Positions 1 to 6,406 of a stretch of DNA of 11,249 nt are shown piece after piece. The stretch is from assembly GCA_946480495.1 (NCBI GenBank), contig CAMLKO010000021.1, forward strand, positions 1 through 11,249, read 5' to 3'. The translations under genes and the position numbers were made by a program. This DNA is from an uncultured Caulobacteraceae bacterium (GTDB lineage: Bacteria; Pseudomonadota; Alphaproteobacteria; Caulobacterales; Caulobacteraceae). The stretch's first letter is position 1; every line of letters begins with the position of its first letter. Under the pieces are notes generated by a model that was not told the DNA's origin, made no database searches, and saw nothing but the letters and a program-made list of their open reading frames with translations.

Positions 1-605
<605 letters not shown>

Positions 606-828
606 GGAATTTATTCCTTTGGTAGCGTTTGTTTATCTGGATTTTCAGCGCTTGTGCGGCTGGCTATTCGGTGTTTCACCATACCACTAAGGCTAGAGTA
701 AGGTTGCTATTAAACTTACAGATTTCTGCGACCGGCGCACTTCGAGACGAATACCTACGTATTTTCCCGGGGCTCGCTGGCTCGACCTGGGTATTCCCCA
801 CAGCGGGTGAGCGCTGGCAGAGTTCGCC
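606..828. promoter_or_regulatory. Divergent intergenic region between CtrA-like gene and kinase operon
   Basis: These 223 bases separate two divergent regulator genes, so promoters for both should lie here. The left part (606-720) is clearly AT-richer than the rest of the window. It holds the Shine-Dalgarno of the CtrA-like gene (TTCCTTT at 614-620 on the plus strand) inside the palindrome GGAATTTATTCC at 606-617. An inverted repeat GTAAG-N12-CTTAC spans 698-719. The right part (721-828) holds the FixJ-like box. I could not assign convincing -35/-10 hexamers on either strand. Confidence 0.5.
755..768 (+). promoter_or_regulatory. Candidate FixJ-type operator upstream of kinase/regulator operon
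   Basis: The sequence reads CTACGTATTTTCCC. As I remember it, the high-affinity FixJ binding consensus is close to TACGTAGTTTCCC, so this matches 12 of 13 positions. It lies 61 bases before the first possible start of the kinase gene, and that operon encodes a FixJ-type regulator, so autoregulation is the natural reading. Weaker partial echoes are GTATTCCCC at 791 and GTATCCCTACG at 851. The assignment is inferred from sequence alone. Confidence 0.5.
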
Positions 829-1848
829 TTGCCGGAGTCTCCGTTAGGAAGTATCCCTACGGTTGTGAAGAGCGCGCGCACGCCCCCGGTGCGGCGGCAC
901 CTGTCGCTAGGACCGGCGTGTCCCTATGGGATCGCCGTCCTGTTTCTGTTGTCCGGCCTAAGCTTCGCCGTTCCACGGATCCCAGGGCTTTGGCCCGGGC
1001 CGCTGATCGAGGCGAGCGTCCTGCTGGCGCTTGGCTTTGCGGCCGGGCTCGCGGCGTCCCACGCGGGCTGGCTCCATCGCCTGGCCGGGCGGGCGAAAGG
1101 CCGGGAGGAACGGCTGCGCTCAGTGGAAGCGGAGCTGATCCAGGAGTCTCGGGCGAGCGCGATGAACGAAATGGCGGCCGCCATCGCCCACGAAATCAAC
1201 CAGCCGCTGTCGGCCACGGCGAGCTATGTGCAGGGCTGTCTGCACCTGCTGCAGAAGAAGCCGCTCGACCTCGAGCAGATCCGCGACGCGCTGGTCAGCA
1301 GCAACGAGCAGATCCTGCGGGCCGGCGGCATCGTCCACCGCCTGCGCGAGTTCGTGGAGCGCGGCGACATCGAGCGCCGCTTCGAGAACCTTCCCCAGCT
1401 GTTGCGGGAGGCGGGCTCGCTCGCGCTCACCGTCGCGCGAGACGTGAATGTGCGCTACGCCATCGAGCCGGACGTGGATCTGGTGCTCGCCAACCGAATC
1501 CAGATCGAGCAGGTGGTGCTGAACCTGGCCCGCAACGCCATCGAGGCGATGCAGGATTGCCCGCGCCGCGAACTGCTGATCGGCGCGGCGCACACGCTGG
1601 AGGAGATGGTCGAGGTCTGCGTCGCCGATTCCGGCCCCGGCATCAGCCCCGACGTCGCGCGGCGCCTGTTCCAGCCTTTCACCACGACCAAGCATCACGG
1701 GATGGGCGTGGGGCTGTCCATCTGCCGCACCATCGTCGAAGCCCACGGCGGCCGCATCTGGGCCGAGCCGAACCCGCGGGGCGGGGCCATCTTCTTCTTC
1801 ACCCTGATGCCCGCGCCGCGCGAGGTCGCCGATGGCGAGGGTATCTGA
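829..1848 (+). CDS. Membrane sensor histidine kinase, FixL-like catalytic core without PAS domain
   Basis: This is a 339-residue HisKA/HATPase_c sensor kinase. Two hydrophobic segments (about residues 32-50 and 57-78) are joined by only about six residues, then comes a short helical linker and the H-box AAIAHEINQPLSA with the phospho-accepting His121. The N-box is QVVLNLARNAIEAM (226-239 region), the G1 box DSGPGI (267-272) and the G2 box GMGVGL (291-296). The HEINQPL signature is typical of FixL/DctB-type kinases, but there is no PAS or haem-binding domain, so the stimulus is not oxygen sensing of the classical FixL kind. The partner is surely the FixJ-like regulator encoded by the overlapping next gene. 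The start is uncertain: TTG at 829 gives the longest form. GTG at 865, with AGGAAG upstream at a long spacing, is an alternative that keeps both membrane helices. Confidence 0.9.
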   Translation: MPESPLGSIPTVVKSARTPPVRRHLSLGPACPYGIAVLFLLSGLSFAVPRIPGLWPGPLIEASVLLALGFAAGLAASHAGWLHRLAGRAKGREERLRSVEAELIQESRASAMNEMAAAIAHEINQPLSATASYVQGCLHLLQKKPLDLEQIRDALVSSNEQILRAGGIVHRLREFVERGDIERRFENLPQLLREAGSLALTVARDVNVRYAIEPDVDLVLANRIQIEQVVLNLARNAIEAMQDCPRRELLIGAAHTLEEMVEVCVADSGPGISPDVARRLFQPFTTTKHHGMGVGLSICRTIVEAHGGRIWAEPNPRGGAIFFFTLMPAPREVADGEGI

Positions 1849-2455
1849 GATCTACGTCATCGACGACGACGAGGCCGTCCGCCGGGCGCTCAGCCTGCTG
1901 CTGCGGAGCACCGGCTTCACGCCCTACGCCTATCCTTCCGCCCAGCAGTTCCTGGACGAGTGCGAACGGCTGCCGCCCGGCTGCGTGATCAGCGACGTGC
2001 GCATGCCCGGCATGAGCGGGCTGGAGCTCGTGCGGCGGATGAAGGAGATGGGACTGCCCCACACCGTCATCCTCATGACCGGCCACGCCGACGTGCCGGT
2101 CGCGGTGCAGGCGATGAAGGCCGGGGCCATCGACTTCCTGGAAAAGCCGCTGGACGATGCGCGGCTGCTGAAGGCCATCCTCGCCGCCCAGAACGCCGGG
2201 GGTTCCGAGGATTCGCAGGCGGCCCGAAGAGGCCAGGCCGCGGCCATGCTTCAGGGCCTGTCGCCGCGCGAGCTGGACGTCCTGCGCTGCGTGGTGGCGG
2301 GCAAGGCGAACAAGGTCATCGCGCTCGACCTGGGCATCAGTCCGCGCACGGTGGAGGTCCACCGCGCCAACCTGATGCGCAAGCTGGGGGCCGGCAGCCT
2401 GTCGGAACTGGTGAGGATCAGCCTCGCGGGCGGGCTCGACCCGTCGGCGCGATAG
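1832..2455 (+). CDS. FixJ/NarL-type two-component response regulator
   Basis: This 207-residue transcription factor has an N-terminal receiver and a C-terminal LuxR-type helix-turn-helix. The acidic triad is DDD at 11-13, the phospho-acceptor is D55 in ISDVRMPGMSG, the conserved Thr is in LMTGHADV, and the switch lysine is K105 in FLEKP. The DNA-binding domain begins near residue 142 (LSPRELDVL) and contains the recognition helix ISPRTVEVHRANLMRKL. The length matches FixJ (about 205 residues). The ATG lies inside the end of the kinase gene, giving a 17-base overlap and tight co-translation, so this is the cognate output of that kinase. Targets are unknown, but the FixJ-like box at 755-768 suggests it controls its own operon. 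Specific regulation of fixK or respiration genes cannot be concluded from this window. Confidence 0.93.
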   Translation: MARVSEIYVIDDDEAVRRALSLLLRSTGFTPYAYPSAQQFLDECERLPPGCVISDVRMPGMSGLELVRRMKEMGLPHTVILMTGHADVPVAVQAMKAGAIDFLEKPLDDARLLKAILAAQNAGGSEDSQAARRGQAAAMLQGLSPRELDVLRCVVAGKANKVIALDLGISPRTVEVHRANLMRKLGAGSLSELVRISLAGGLDPSAR

Positions 2456-2465
2456 GCCGGGACGA

Positions 2466-2542
2466 TGGTACCGCCCTCCCGGATCGAACGGGAGACCTCC
2501 AGAGCCACAATCTGGCGCTCTAACCAACTGAGCTAGGGCGGC
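2466..2542 (-). tRNA. tRNA-His (anticodon GTG)
   Basis: On the minus strand the sequence folds as a complete cloverleaf. The acceptor arms are GCCGCCC and GGGCGGT, the D-arm carries AGCTCAGTTGG, the anticodon stem CCAGA/TCTGG encloses the loop TTGTGGC (anticodon GTG, His), the T-arm contains GTTCGATC, and CCA is encoded. The discriminator is A73, position 72 is U (a G1:U72 wobble), and the base before G1 in the genome is C, so no G-1 is encoded. This is the known atypical identity set of alphaproteobacterial tRNA-His. The gene converges on the FixJ-like gene, with 10 bases between its 3' end and that stop codon. Confidence 0.97.
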
Positions 2543-2558
2543 GCATCGCGAGGGCTTG

Positions 2559-2587
2559 GGTTTAGTCGCAGGCGCGGGCGCGATCAA
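2559..2587 (-). promoter_or_regulatory. Candidate promoter of tRNA-His
   Basis: On the minus strand TTGATC (2582-2587) and TAAACC (2559-2564) are separated by 17 bases, which would start transcription about 10 bases before the tRNA 5' end. The -35 matches four of six consensus bases and the -10 is weak, so position supports this call more than sequence does. Confidence 0.35.
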
Positions 2588-2593
2588 GGATCG

Positions 2594-2612
2594 ACGACAG
2601 CTGGGCTGTCGT
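2594..2612 (+). promoter_or_regulatory. Perfect inverted repeat in the leader of the hydrolase gene
   Basis: ACGACAGC-TGG-GCTGTCGT is an 8-base perfect inverted repeat ending 30 bases before the hydrolase ATG, followed by GTTTCC. A second short palindrome, CGATC-AAG-GATCG (2581-2593), abuts it. It could be an operator for a regulator encoded elsewhere, or a leader hairpin. The T-tract is too short to call a terminator with confidence. Confidence 0.4.
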
Positions 2613-2642
2613 GTTTCCTCCCGCGGATCGGAGGGGACGAAG

Positions 2643-3518
2643 ATGAACGAGATTCGCACGCGCACGGTGGAGGCCAACGGCCTCTCATTCGTGATCGATG
2701 AGGCCGGCGAGGGCGACCGCGTCGCCCTGCTGCTGCACGGCTTTCCGGAGAGCCGCTGGTCGTGGCGCCACCAGATGCCGCTGCTGGCGAGCCTGGGCTG
2801 GCGGGCCGTGGCGCCGGACCTGCGCGGCTATGGCCATTCCAGCCGCCCCAAGGGCGTCGAGCCCTACAAGCTCGATCACCTGGTGGAGGACGTCGCGGGC
2901 CTGTTCGAGGCGGTGGGGGCCAGGGAGCGGCTGCTGATCGGCCACGACTGGGGCTCGCTGATCGCCTGGGTGTTCGCCATCGAAAAGCGCCTGCCGCTGG
3001 ACGGGCTCGTCATCATGAACGCGCCCCACCCGGCGACCATCGCCCGGGCGCGCAGGAACCTGCGCCAGTGGCTGCGGTCCTGGTACGTCTTCTACTTCCA
3101 GCTCCCCTGGCTGCCGGAGCTGGGGGCCACGGCGTTCGGGGGGCGGATGGTGCCGCGGGCCTTCCGGAACATGGCGGTGGACAAGTCGCGCTTCACCGAC
3201 GAGGCGCTGGAGCCGTTTCGCCAGAACGCCCTGATCCCCGGCGCCATGACGGCGATGATCAACTACTACCGCGCCAACTTCGCCGAGCTGAGCCGCTATG
3301 GCGCGGGTGCGCCGAAGATCGAGGTTCCGACCCTGATGGTCTGGGGCGAGGAGGACGCCGCCATCGGGATCGAGTTCACCGAGGGCTACGAGACCCTGGT
3401 CGCCGACCTGACCCTGAACCGCCTGCCCAACGTCTCCCACTGGGTGCAGCAGGAAGCCCCCGACGCCGTCAACGCGCGGCTGGAGGCGTGGATGAAGGCC
3501 AAGGGCCTGGCCAGATAG
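2643..3518 (+). CDS. Alpha/beta hydrolase, epoxide hydrolase-like
   Basis: The predicted 291-residue soluble enzyme has the alpha/beta-hydrolase fold of soluble epoxide hydrolases, which open epoxides to diols through an Asp-ester intermediate. The oxyanion-hole motif is HGFPES (32-37), and the nucleophile elbow GHDWGS places the nucleophile at D102. The acid is probably in WGEEDAAIG (about E237/D238) and the catalytic base is H266 in NVSHWVQQE. Candidate epoxide-polarising tyrosines in the cap are Y151 (WYVFYFQ) and Y208/Y209 (INYYRANF). HDWG rather than HDRG favours an epoxide hydrolase over a fluoroacetate dehalogenase, but the substrate cannot be read from sequence. The ATG at 2643 is chosen because GGAGGGG lies 6 bases upstream. 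The longer in-frame start at 2556 would run through the tRNA-His promoter region. The gene stands alone between tRNA-His and a hairpin terminator. Confidence 0.9.
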   Translation: MNEIRTRTVEANGLSFVIDEAGEGDRVALLLHGFPESRWSWRHQMPLLASLGWRAVAPDLRGYGHSSRPKGVEPYKLDHLVEDVAGLFEAVGARERLLIGHDWGSLIAWVFAIEKRLPLDGLVIMNAPHPATIARARRNLRQWLRSWYVFYFQLPWLPELGATAFGGRMVPRAFRNMAVDKSRFTDEALEPFRQNALIPGAMTAMINYYRANFAELSRYGAGAPKIEVPTLMVWGEEDAAIGIEFTEGYETLVADLTLNRLPNVSHWVQQEAPDAVNARLEAWMKAKGLAR

Positions 3519-3523
3519 CAAAA

Positions 3524-3547
3524 CGCCCCGGAGTTTCCTCCGGGGCG
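3524..3547 (-). terminator. Intrinsic terminator of the tonB operon
   Basis: A 10-base perfect stem CGCCCCGGAG/CTCCGGGGCG with a 4-base loop. On the minus strand it is followed by TTTT (3523-3520), so it is a good rho-independent terminator for exbB-exbD-tonB. It lies 5 bases past the hydrolase stop codon and may also slow plus-strand transcription. Confidence 0.8.
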
Positions 3548-3549
3548 CT

Positions 3550-3570
3550 CGCCAGGAACTGGCGTTTCCT
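3550..3570 (+). terminator. Second hairpin, probable terminator of the hydrolase gene
   Basis: CGCCAG-GAA-CTGGCG forms a 6-base stem with a 3-base loop. On the plus strand it is followed by TTTCCTTATTT, which is T-rich enough to end transcription from the hydrolase side. With the neighbouring hairpin it forms a tandem barrier between two convergent genes. The tonB stop codon abuts it. Confidence 0.5.
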
Positions 3571-4283
3571 TATTTCGGTAGTCTCCACACCAGCGGGATG
3601 CGGACCGTGCCGCCGCTCACCGGGGTGCCGTCCTTGGTCTGCGGACGCATCTTGAAGTACTTCGAGGCCCTCAAGGTGGCGTCGCCGAAGCCCATGTCCG
3701 GCGGATTCTCGGACAGGATCGAACAGCTCGTCAGCGTACCGCTTGCCGTCACCTGGCACTCAATGACCGCCCTGCCCTCTCTTTCCAGCCGCTGGGCGCG
3801 GTCCGGATAGAAGCGGGCGAGGTCCTCGGCGTTCGGCATCCGGGCCCAGTCCGGCGACGTGATGATCGACGGGCGGGGCGGAGCCGGCGGAGCCGGAGGC
3901 GCGATGATCGGCGGCTGCGGATTTTCCACGCGGTGTTCGACCGGCGGAATGTTCAGCGGCGGCGGCGGCGGGACGTCCGGCGGCGGCGTCATCGGCGGAC
4001 GAGGCTGCACGCGCGGCGGCGGCGGCTTTTCCGACGGTGGCGGCGGCGGCGGGGGAGGAGGCGGCGGCGGAGGCGGCTTGACCAGCTCCGTGTCGATCTT
4101 CTCGTCCGCGTAGTTCTTGTACTTGGGCTCGAACTTCACCTTCCACAGGTAGACGCCGAGCAGGGCGTGGAAGGCCAGCACGATCGCCATGGCGATTGTG
4201 AAGCCCCGTCCCATCCCCTTCTGCTCGGGAGCGTCAAACGGATTGTGGTACGGCCTTGGCTCTGGGTTTTGCTGATCTGCCAT
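3570..4283 (-). CDS. tonB: TonB family energy-transducing protein
   Basis: The 237-residue protein couples the inner-membrane ExbB-ExbD proton motor to TonB-dependent outer-membrane receptors. A single N-terminal anchor spans about residues 28-47 and carries a histidine (AFHALLG) like the functional His of TonB anchors. A proline-rich periplasmic spacer covers about 70-145, including a run of 14 consecutive prolines written with mixed CCN codons. The C-terminal TonB domain (about 160-237) shows FYPDRAQRLEREGRAVI, then a VTASGTLTSCSI strand and a FKMRPQTKDGTPV region. Two cysteines in this domain (ECQV and TSCS) could form a periplasmic disulfide. It follows exbD by 6 bases and ends at a tandem hairpin terminator. 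Which receptors it serves (iron, sugars or others) is not shown here. Confidence 0.94.
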   Translation of the reverse strand: MADQQNPEPRPYHNPFDAPEQKGMGRGFTIAMAIVLAFHALLGVYLWKVKFEPKYKNYADEKIDTELVKPPPPPPPPPPPPPPSEKPPPPRVQPRPPMTPPPDVPPPPPLNIPPVEHRVENPQPPIIAPPAPPAPPRPSIITSPDWARMPNAEDLARFYPDRAQRLEREGRAVIECQVTASGTLTSCSILSENPPDMGFGDATLRASKYFKMRPQTKDGTPVSGGTVRIPLVWRLPK

Positions 4284-4289
4284 GGCGCG

Positions 4290-4733
4290 TCACTTCTTAC
4301 CGTTCGTGTCCTGGCCGACCAGGGCCACGCTGTAGAAGCCGGCGTCCTGCAAGGCGTTCATCACCTGCATGAAGGCTCCGTAGCGTGTTTCCAGGTCGGC
4401 ACGGATGAAGATCCGCTCCTTGCTCGGGTCCCGGCGCCCGACCGCCTTGCGGAGGTCATCGCCGAGGCTCGGCACGTCCGTCGGGTAGTCGCCGATATAG
4501 ACGTTCCCCGACTTCTGGATCGATATGAACACCGGCTTCGGCGGGTTCGCTCTGGGTTTGGCCACCGCGGTGGGCAGCTTCAACTCGACCGAAACGCTTG
4601 CGAGGGGCGCCGCCACCATGAAGATGATCAGGAGGACCAACATCACGTCCACGAAGGGTGTGACGTTGATCTCGCTGTTCTGCTCGACGTGGTAGCGCGA
4701 ATCTCCGCCGGAGCCTCCGAGTTTGGCTCCCAT
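4290..4733 (-). CDS. exbD: ExbD biopolymer transport protein
   Basis: The 147-residue ExbD is the proton-carrying partner in the ExbB-ExbD motor that energises TonB. After a short cytoplasmic tail come the motif EINVTPFVDVMLVLLIIFMV (residues 21-40), which is the single transmembrane helix, and the essential aspartate at D29, equivalent to D25 of E. coli ExbD. The remainder is a periplasmic domain with the usual basic and beta-rich pattern (VFISIQKSGNVYIGD, later IFIRADLETRYGAFMQVMNAL). The start ATG lies 5 bases after the exbB stop with GGGAG upstream, and the stop lies 6 bases before tonB, so the three genes form one operon. Confidence 0.95.
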   Translation of the reverse strand: MGAKLGGSGGDSRYHVEQNSEINVTPFVDVMLVLLIIFMVAAPLASVSVELKLPTAVAKPRANPPKPVFISIQKSGNVYIGDYPTDVPSLGDDLRKAVGRRDPSKERIFIRADLETRYGAFMQVMNALQDAGFYSVALVGQDTNGKK

Positions 4734-4738
4734 CGGTG

Positions 4739-5635
4739 CTACGCTCCCTTGTCGAGCTGCCGGGAAATGGCGTTCATCAGCTCAGCGTTGAAGCCATCCG
4801 AGCGGGTCCCGTAAGCGGAAATCCGCGTCTGGAAGTAGTTGTAGAAGATAACCGCCGGGATAGCCGCGAACAGACCGATACCGGTGGCCAGCAGCGCCTG
4901 GGCGATACCAGGAGCCACGACGGCCAGGTTGGTCGTGTTGGTGTTCGCGATGCCGATGAAGGAGTTCATGATCCCGTAGACGGTGCCGAACAGGCCGATG
5001 AACGGCGCGGACGAACCGACGGAGGCCAGGAACTGCATGCCGTTCGACAGGCGCTTGGCCAGCGAGGACTGAACCGCCATGACCGCCGCCTGGGCGCGCA
5101 TGATGGTGGTGTCCCGGTGCTCGCCGGAAACCTGCAGGCCCGCCTGACGGGACAGCTCGACTTCCTGCGCAGCCGCGGCGGCCATGTCGGCCAGCGGGTT
5201 GCCTTCGAACTCGTCCGACATGCCGATACGGCCCATGTCGTTGATCGTCTTGGCCGTACGGAAGGTTTCGACGAAGGCGTCCGAGCGACGGTTCAGCGAA
5301 CCGAACTCAAGCAGCTTCGTGATCAGCAGGGTCCACGAGAAGATGGAGGCCAGCACCAGGCCGATCATGACCACCTTCACGACCCATTCGGCGTCCATGA
5401 ACATGGTGATCGGCGTCATCCGGCCGCCATGGCTTTGCTTGTCCATGGTGGGCGGAGCGGCCGGCGCGGAAGCGGCGGCGGCGTCAGCCGTGGGGGCCAC
5501 CGCAGTGGCGGCGTCGGCAGTAGCCGCGGCCGGAGCGGCGGCGTTGTCGGCGGTCTGAGCGAACGCCGGCGCGCTGGTCATCAGCGCCACGGCGCCGAGG
5601 GCAGCAATAATGGGAGTGAGTTTCTTGTCGAGCAT
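4739..5635 (-). CDS. exbB: ExbB/MotA-TolQ-ExbB family proton channel protein with N-terminal periplasmic extension
   Basis: This 298-residue ExbB forms the pentameric scaffold of the proton motor. It is longer than the classical form (about 240) because of an N-terminal extension. That extension begins with a cleavable-looking signal peptide (charged MLDKK, hydrophobic core, APAFA-Q near residue 26), then an Ala/Pro/Thr-rich low-complexity segment (about 27-63). The channel core follows: TM1 at about 83-105 (VVKVVMIGLVLASIFSW), a large cytoplasmic loop, TM2 near 201-226 (FLASVGSSAPFIGLFGTVYG) and TM3 near 240-268 (APGIAQALLATGIGLFAAIP), with the signatures of the MotA/TolQ/ExbB family. Such extended ExbBs are known in Proteobacteria. 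It is the first gene of the exbB-exbD-tonB operon. TolQ is the alternative, but linkage to tonB rather than tolA/tolB decides for ExbB. Confidence 0.94.
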   Translation of the reverse strand: MLDKKLTPIIAALGAVALMTSAPAFAQTADNAAAPAAATADAATAVAPTADAAAASAPAAPPTMDKQSHGGRMTPITMFMDAEWVVKVVMIGLVLASIFSWTLLITKLLEFGSLNRRSDAFVETFRTAKTINDMGRIGMSDEFEGNPLADMAAAAAQEVELSRQAGLQVSGEHRDTTIMRAQAAVMAVQSSLAKRLSNGMQFLASVGSSAPFIGLFGTVYGIMNSFIGIANTNTTNLAVVAPGIAQALLATGIGLFAAIPAVIFYNYFQTRISAYGTRSDGFNAELMNAISRQLDKGA

Positions 5636-5897
5636 CTGTCGCCAGTTCCTGAGTTTGGTCTAGCACGTTTGGACCGAGGGTCGTCGCGCGAGAGCGTCTC
5701 CACCCTAATTGATATCCCGCAATGCGAGCGGGCGGGCGCCCATACACACTGCAGACTGCTTTCGCTGCGCCCGACCCGCAACGCACATTCCCAACCCTTC
5801 GGTACAAAGAATGGCGTTTCGAAGGCGCATGGGAAGCCCGGCCTTCGCAGAGGGGCAGCCGGGTTTCACCCCAAGTTTGGGAACTTGGGGCCGCAGT

Positions 5898-5937
5898 CCT
5901 TTGGCGAACCCTTACCTCTCCGTCAAGGGGTGTTTAA
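5898..5937 (-). promoter_or_regulatory. Candidate exbB promoter overlapping a near-match CtrA box
   Basis: On the minus strand TTAA-N7-TTGAC (5937-5922) differs from the CtrA full site TTAA-N7-TTAAC by one base. Its right half overlaps TTGACGG (5926-5920), a good match to the Caulobacter housekeeping -35 (TTGACGS), followed after 14 bases by the weak -10-like GCCAAAGG (5905-5898). CtrA-activated promoters typically place the box over the -35. A one-mismatch site can occur by chance in a window this size. Confidence 0.3.
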
Positions 5938-6042
5938 CCTCCCGAACAAACAACTGTTTTCGGCGAACGCGCTCTATACTGCAGTGCACAATAGAAAACC
6001 CGCCCTGAACAAGCGTGTTTATAGGCGTAAAGGGAAAGAAGC

Positions 6043-6059
6043 TTGCTGCGTTGCAGCAA
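6043..6059 (-). terminator. Probable terminator downstream of tRNA-Phe
   Basis: The stem TTGCTGC-GTT-GCAGCAA (7 base pairs, 3-base loop) lies 29 bases past the encoded CCA of tRNA-Phe. On the minus strand it is followed by the pyrimidine-rich GCTTCTTTCCCTTTA. It probably ends the tRNA-Phe transcript, and hence the whole yacG-side operon. Confidence 0.6.
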
Positions 6060-6088
6060 TTTCACAGACCGCCGGTATGAACGAGAAA

Positions 6089-6164
<76 letters not shown>

Positions 6165-6202
6165 CTAAGGCCCGACGGCCGCCGCGTTCGCGGGAGCCCG
6201 CG

Positions 6203-6226
6203 TCTATAGAAGAGCGCCGGGACCAA
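6203..6226 (-). promoter_or_regulatory. Candidate promoter of tRNA-Phe
   Basis: On the minus strand CTTGGTCC (TTGGTC at 6226-6221) is followed at short spacing by TCTATAGA (TATAGA at 6208-6203). This resembles the compact Caulobacter housekeeping promoter (TTGACGS, short spacer, GCTANAWC). It would start transcription about 30 bases before the tRNA 5' end. The elements are imperfect. Confidence 0.4.
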
Positions 6227-6237
6227 GTCCAGCGGCC

Positions 6238-6405
6238 CTATTCCTCCTCGGAAGAGTCCCCCGGCTGCGCCTCGTCCTCCACGGCGGGAATGGCGTAGGA
6301 GCCCTTGAACCACCGCTGCAGGTCGACGTCGGCGCAGCGCTTGGAACAGAACGGCCGCACGTTCGGATCGGCCGGCTTGGCGCAGATCGGACAGCCCTTG
6401 CTCAT
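6238..6405 (-). CDS. yacG: YacG, zinc-binding DNA gyrase inhibitor family protein
   Basis: This 55-residue protein has the YacG (DUF329) zinc site: C5 and C8 in CPIC, and C20 and C24 in FCSKRC, followed by the conserved DLQRW segment and an acidic tail (AVEDEAQPGDSSEEE). E. coli YacG binds and inhibits DNA gyrase. The same role is inferred here, not shown. The ATG at 6405 is chosen because it begins MSKGCPIC, directly before the zinc motif, and the longer in-frame extension runs only through the palindromic element upstream. That element ends in GGGGGAAGAGTG immediately before the ATG and so provides its Shine-Dalgarno-like sequence. yacG closes the hisD-yacG cluster, ahead of tRNA-Phe. Confidence 0.93.
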   Translation of the reverse strand: MSKGCPICAKPADPNVRPFCSKRCADVDLQRWFKGSYAIPAVEDEAQPGDSSEEE

Positions 6406-6406
6406 C
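6395..6406. repeat. 12-base direct repeat, yacG-side copy
   Basis: CCCTTGCTCATC on the plus strand (GATGAGCAAGGG on the minus strand) covers the yacG start codon and codons MSKG. The identical copy lies at 6556-6567 across the rng stop codon. The pair brackets the palindromic element like a target-site duplication. Confidence 0.85.

Larger units (their letters stand above)
5636..6088. other. Gene-poor 450-base leader/intergenic region upstream of exbB
   Basis: No credible protein gene is visible here. The open frames on the plus strand lack ribosome binding sites and family resemblance. The region should carry the exbB promoter (minus strand) and the end of the tRNA-Phe transcript. It holds a perfect 9-base hairpin (CCCCAAGTT-TGGG-AACTTGGGG, 5869-5890), a CCCGGC/GCCGGG pair at about 5837-5863, a candidate promoter around 5898-5937 and an ATTG-N8-CAAT inverted repeat near 5707-5723. 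A structured leader or small RNA on the minus strand is possible but not shown. Confidence 0.4.

Noticed and set aside
698..719. CtrA box in the divergent promoter region
   Set aside because: TTAA is present once, but the second half-site does not fall at the required 7-base spacing on either strand. Only the GTAAG-N12-CTTAC inverted repeat remains.
807..1988. 393-codon plus-strand frame over the kinase gene
   Set aside because: Arg/Ala/Pro-rich shadow of the kinase in another frame. The kinase frame carries the H, N, G1 and G2 boxes.
829..2455. Classical oxygen-sensing FixL-FixJ
   Set aside because: The regulator is FixJ-like, but the kinase has no PAS or haem-binding region, so only a FixLJ-type relationship is supported.
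3859..4113. Glycine-rich plus-strand frame
   Set aside because: Complement of the proline-rich codons of tonB, so glycine runs are expected.
5707..5723. Fur box upstream of exbB
   Set aside because: ATTG-N8-CAAT is symmetric but does not match a Fur consensus well enough to call, although iron control of exbBD-tonB would be expected.
5709..6008. 99-codon frame in the region upstream of exbB
   Set aside because: No ribosome binding site, no family resemblance, and it overlaps hairpins. The composition looks like non-coding sequence.
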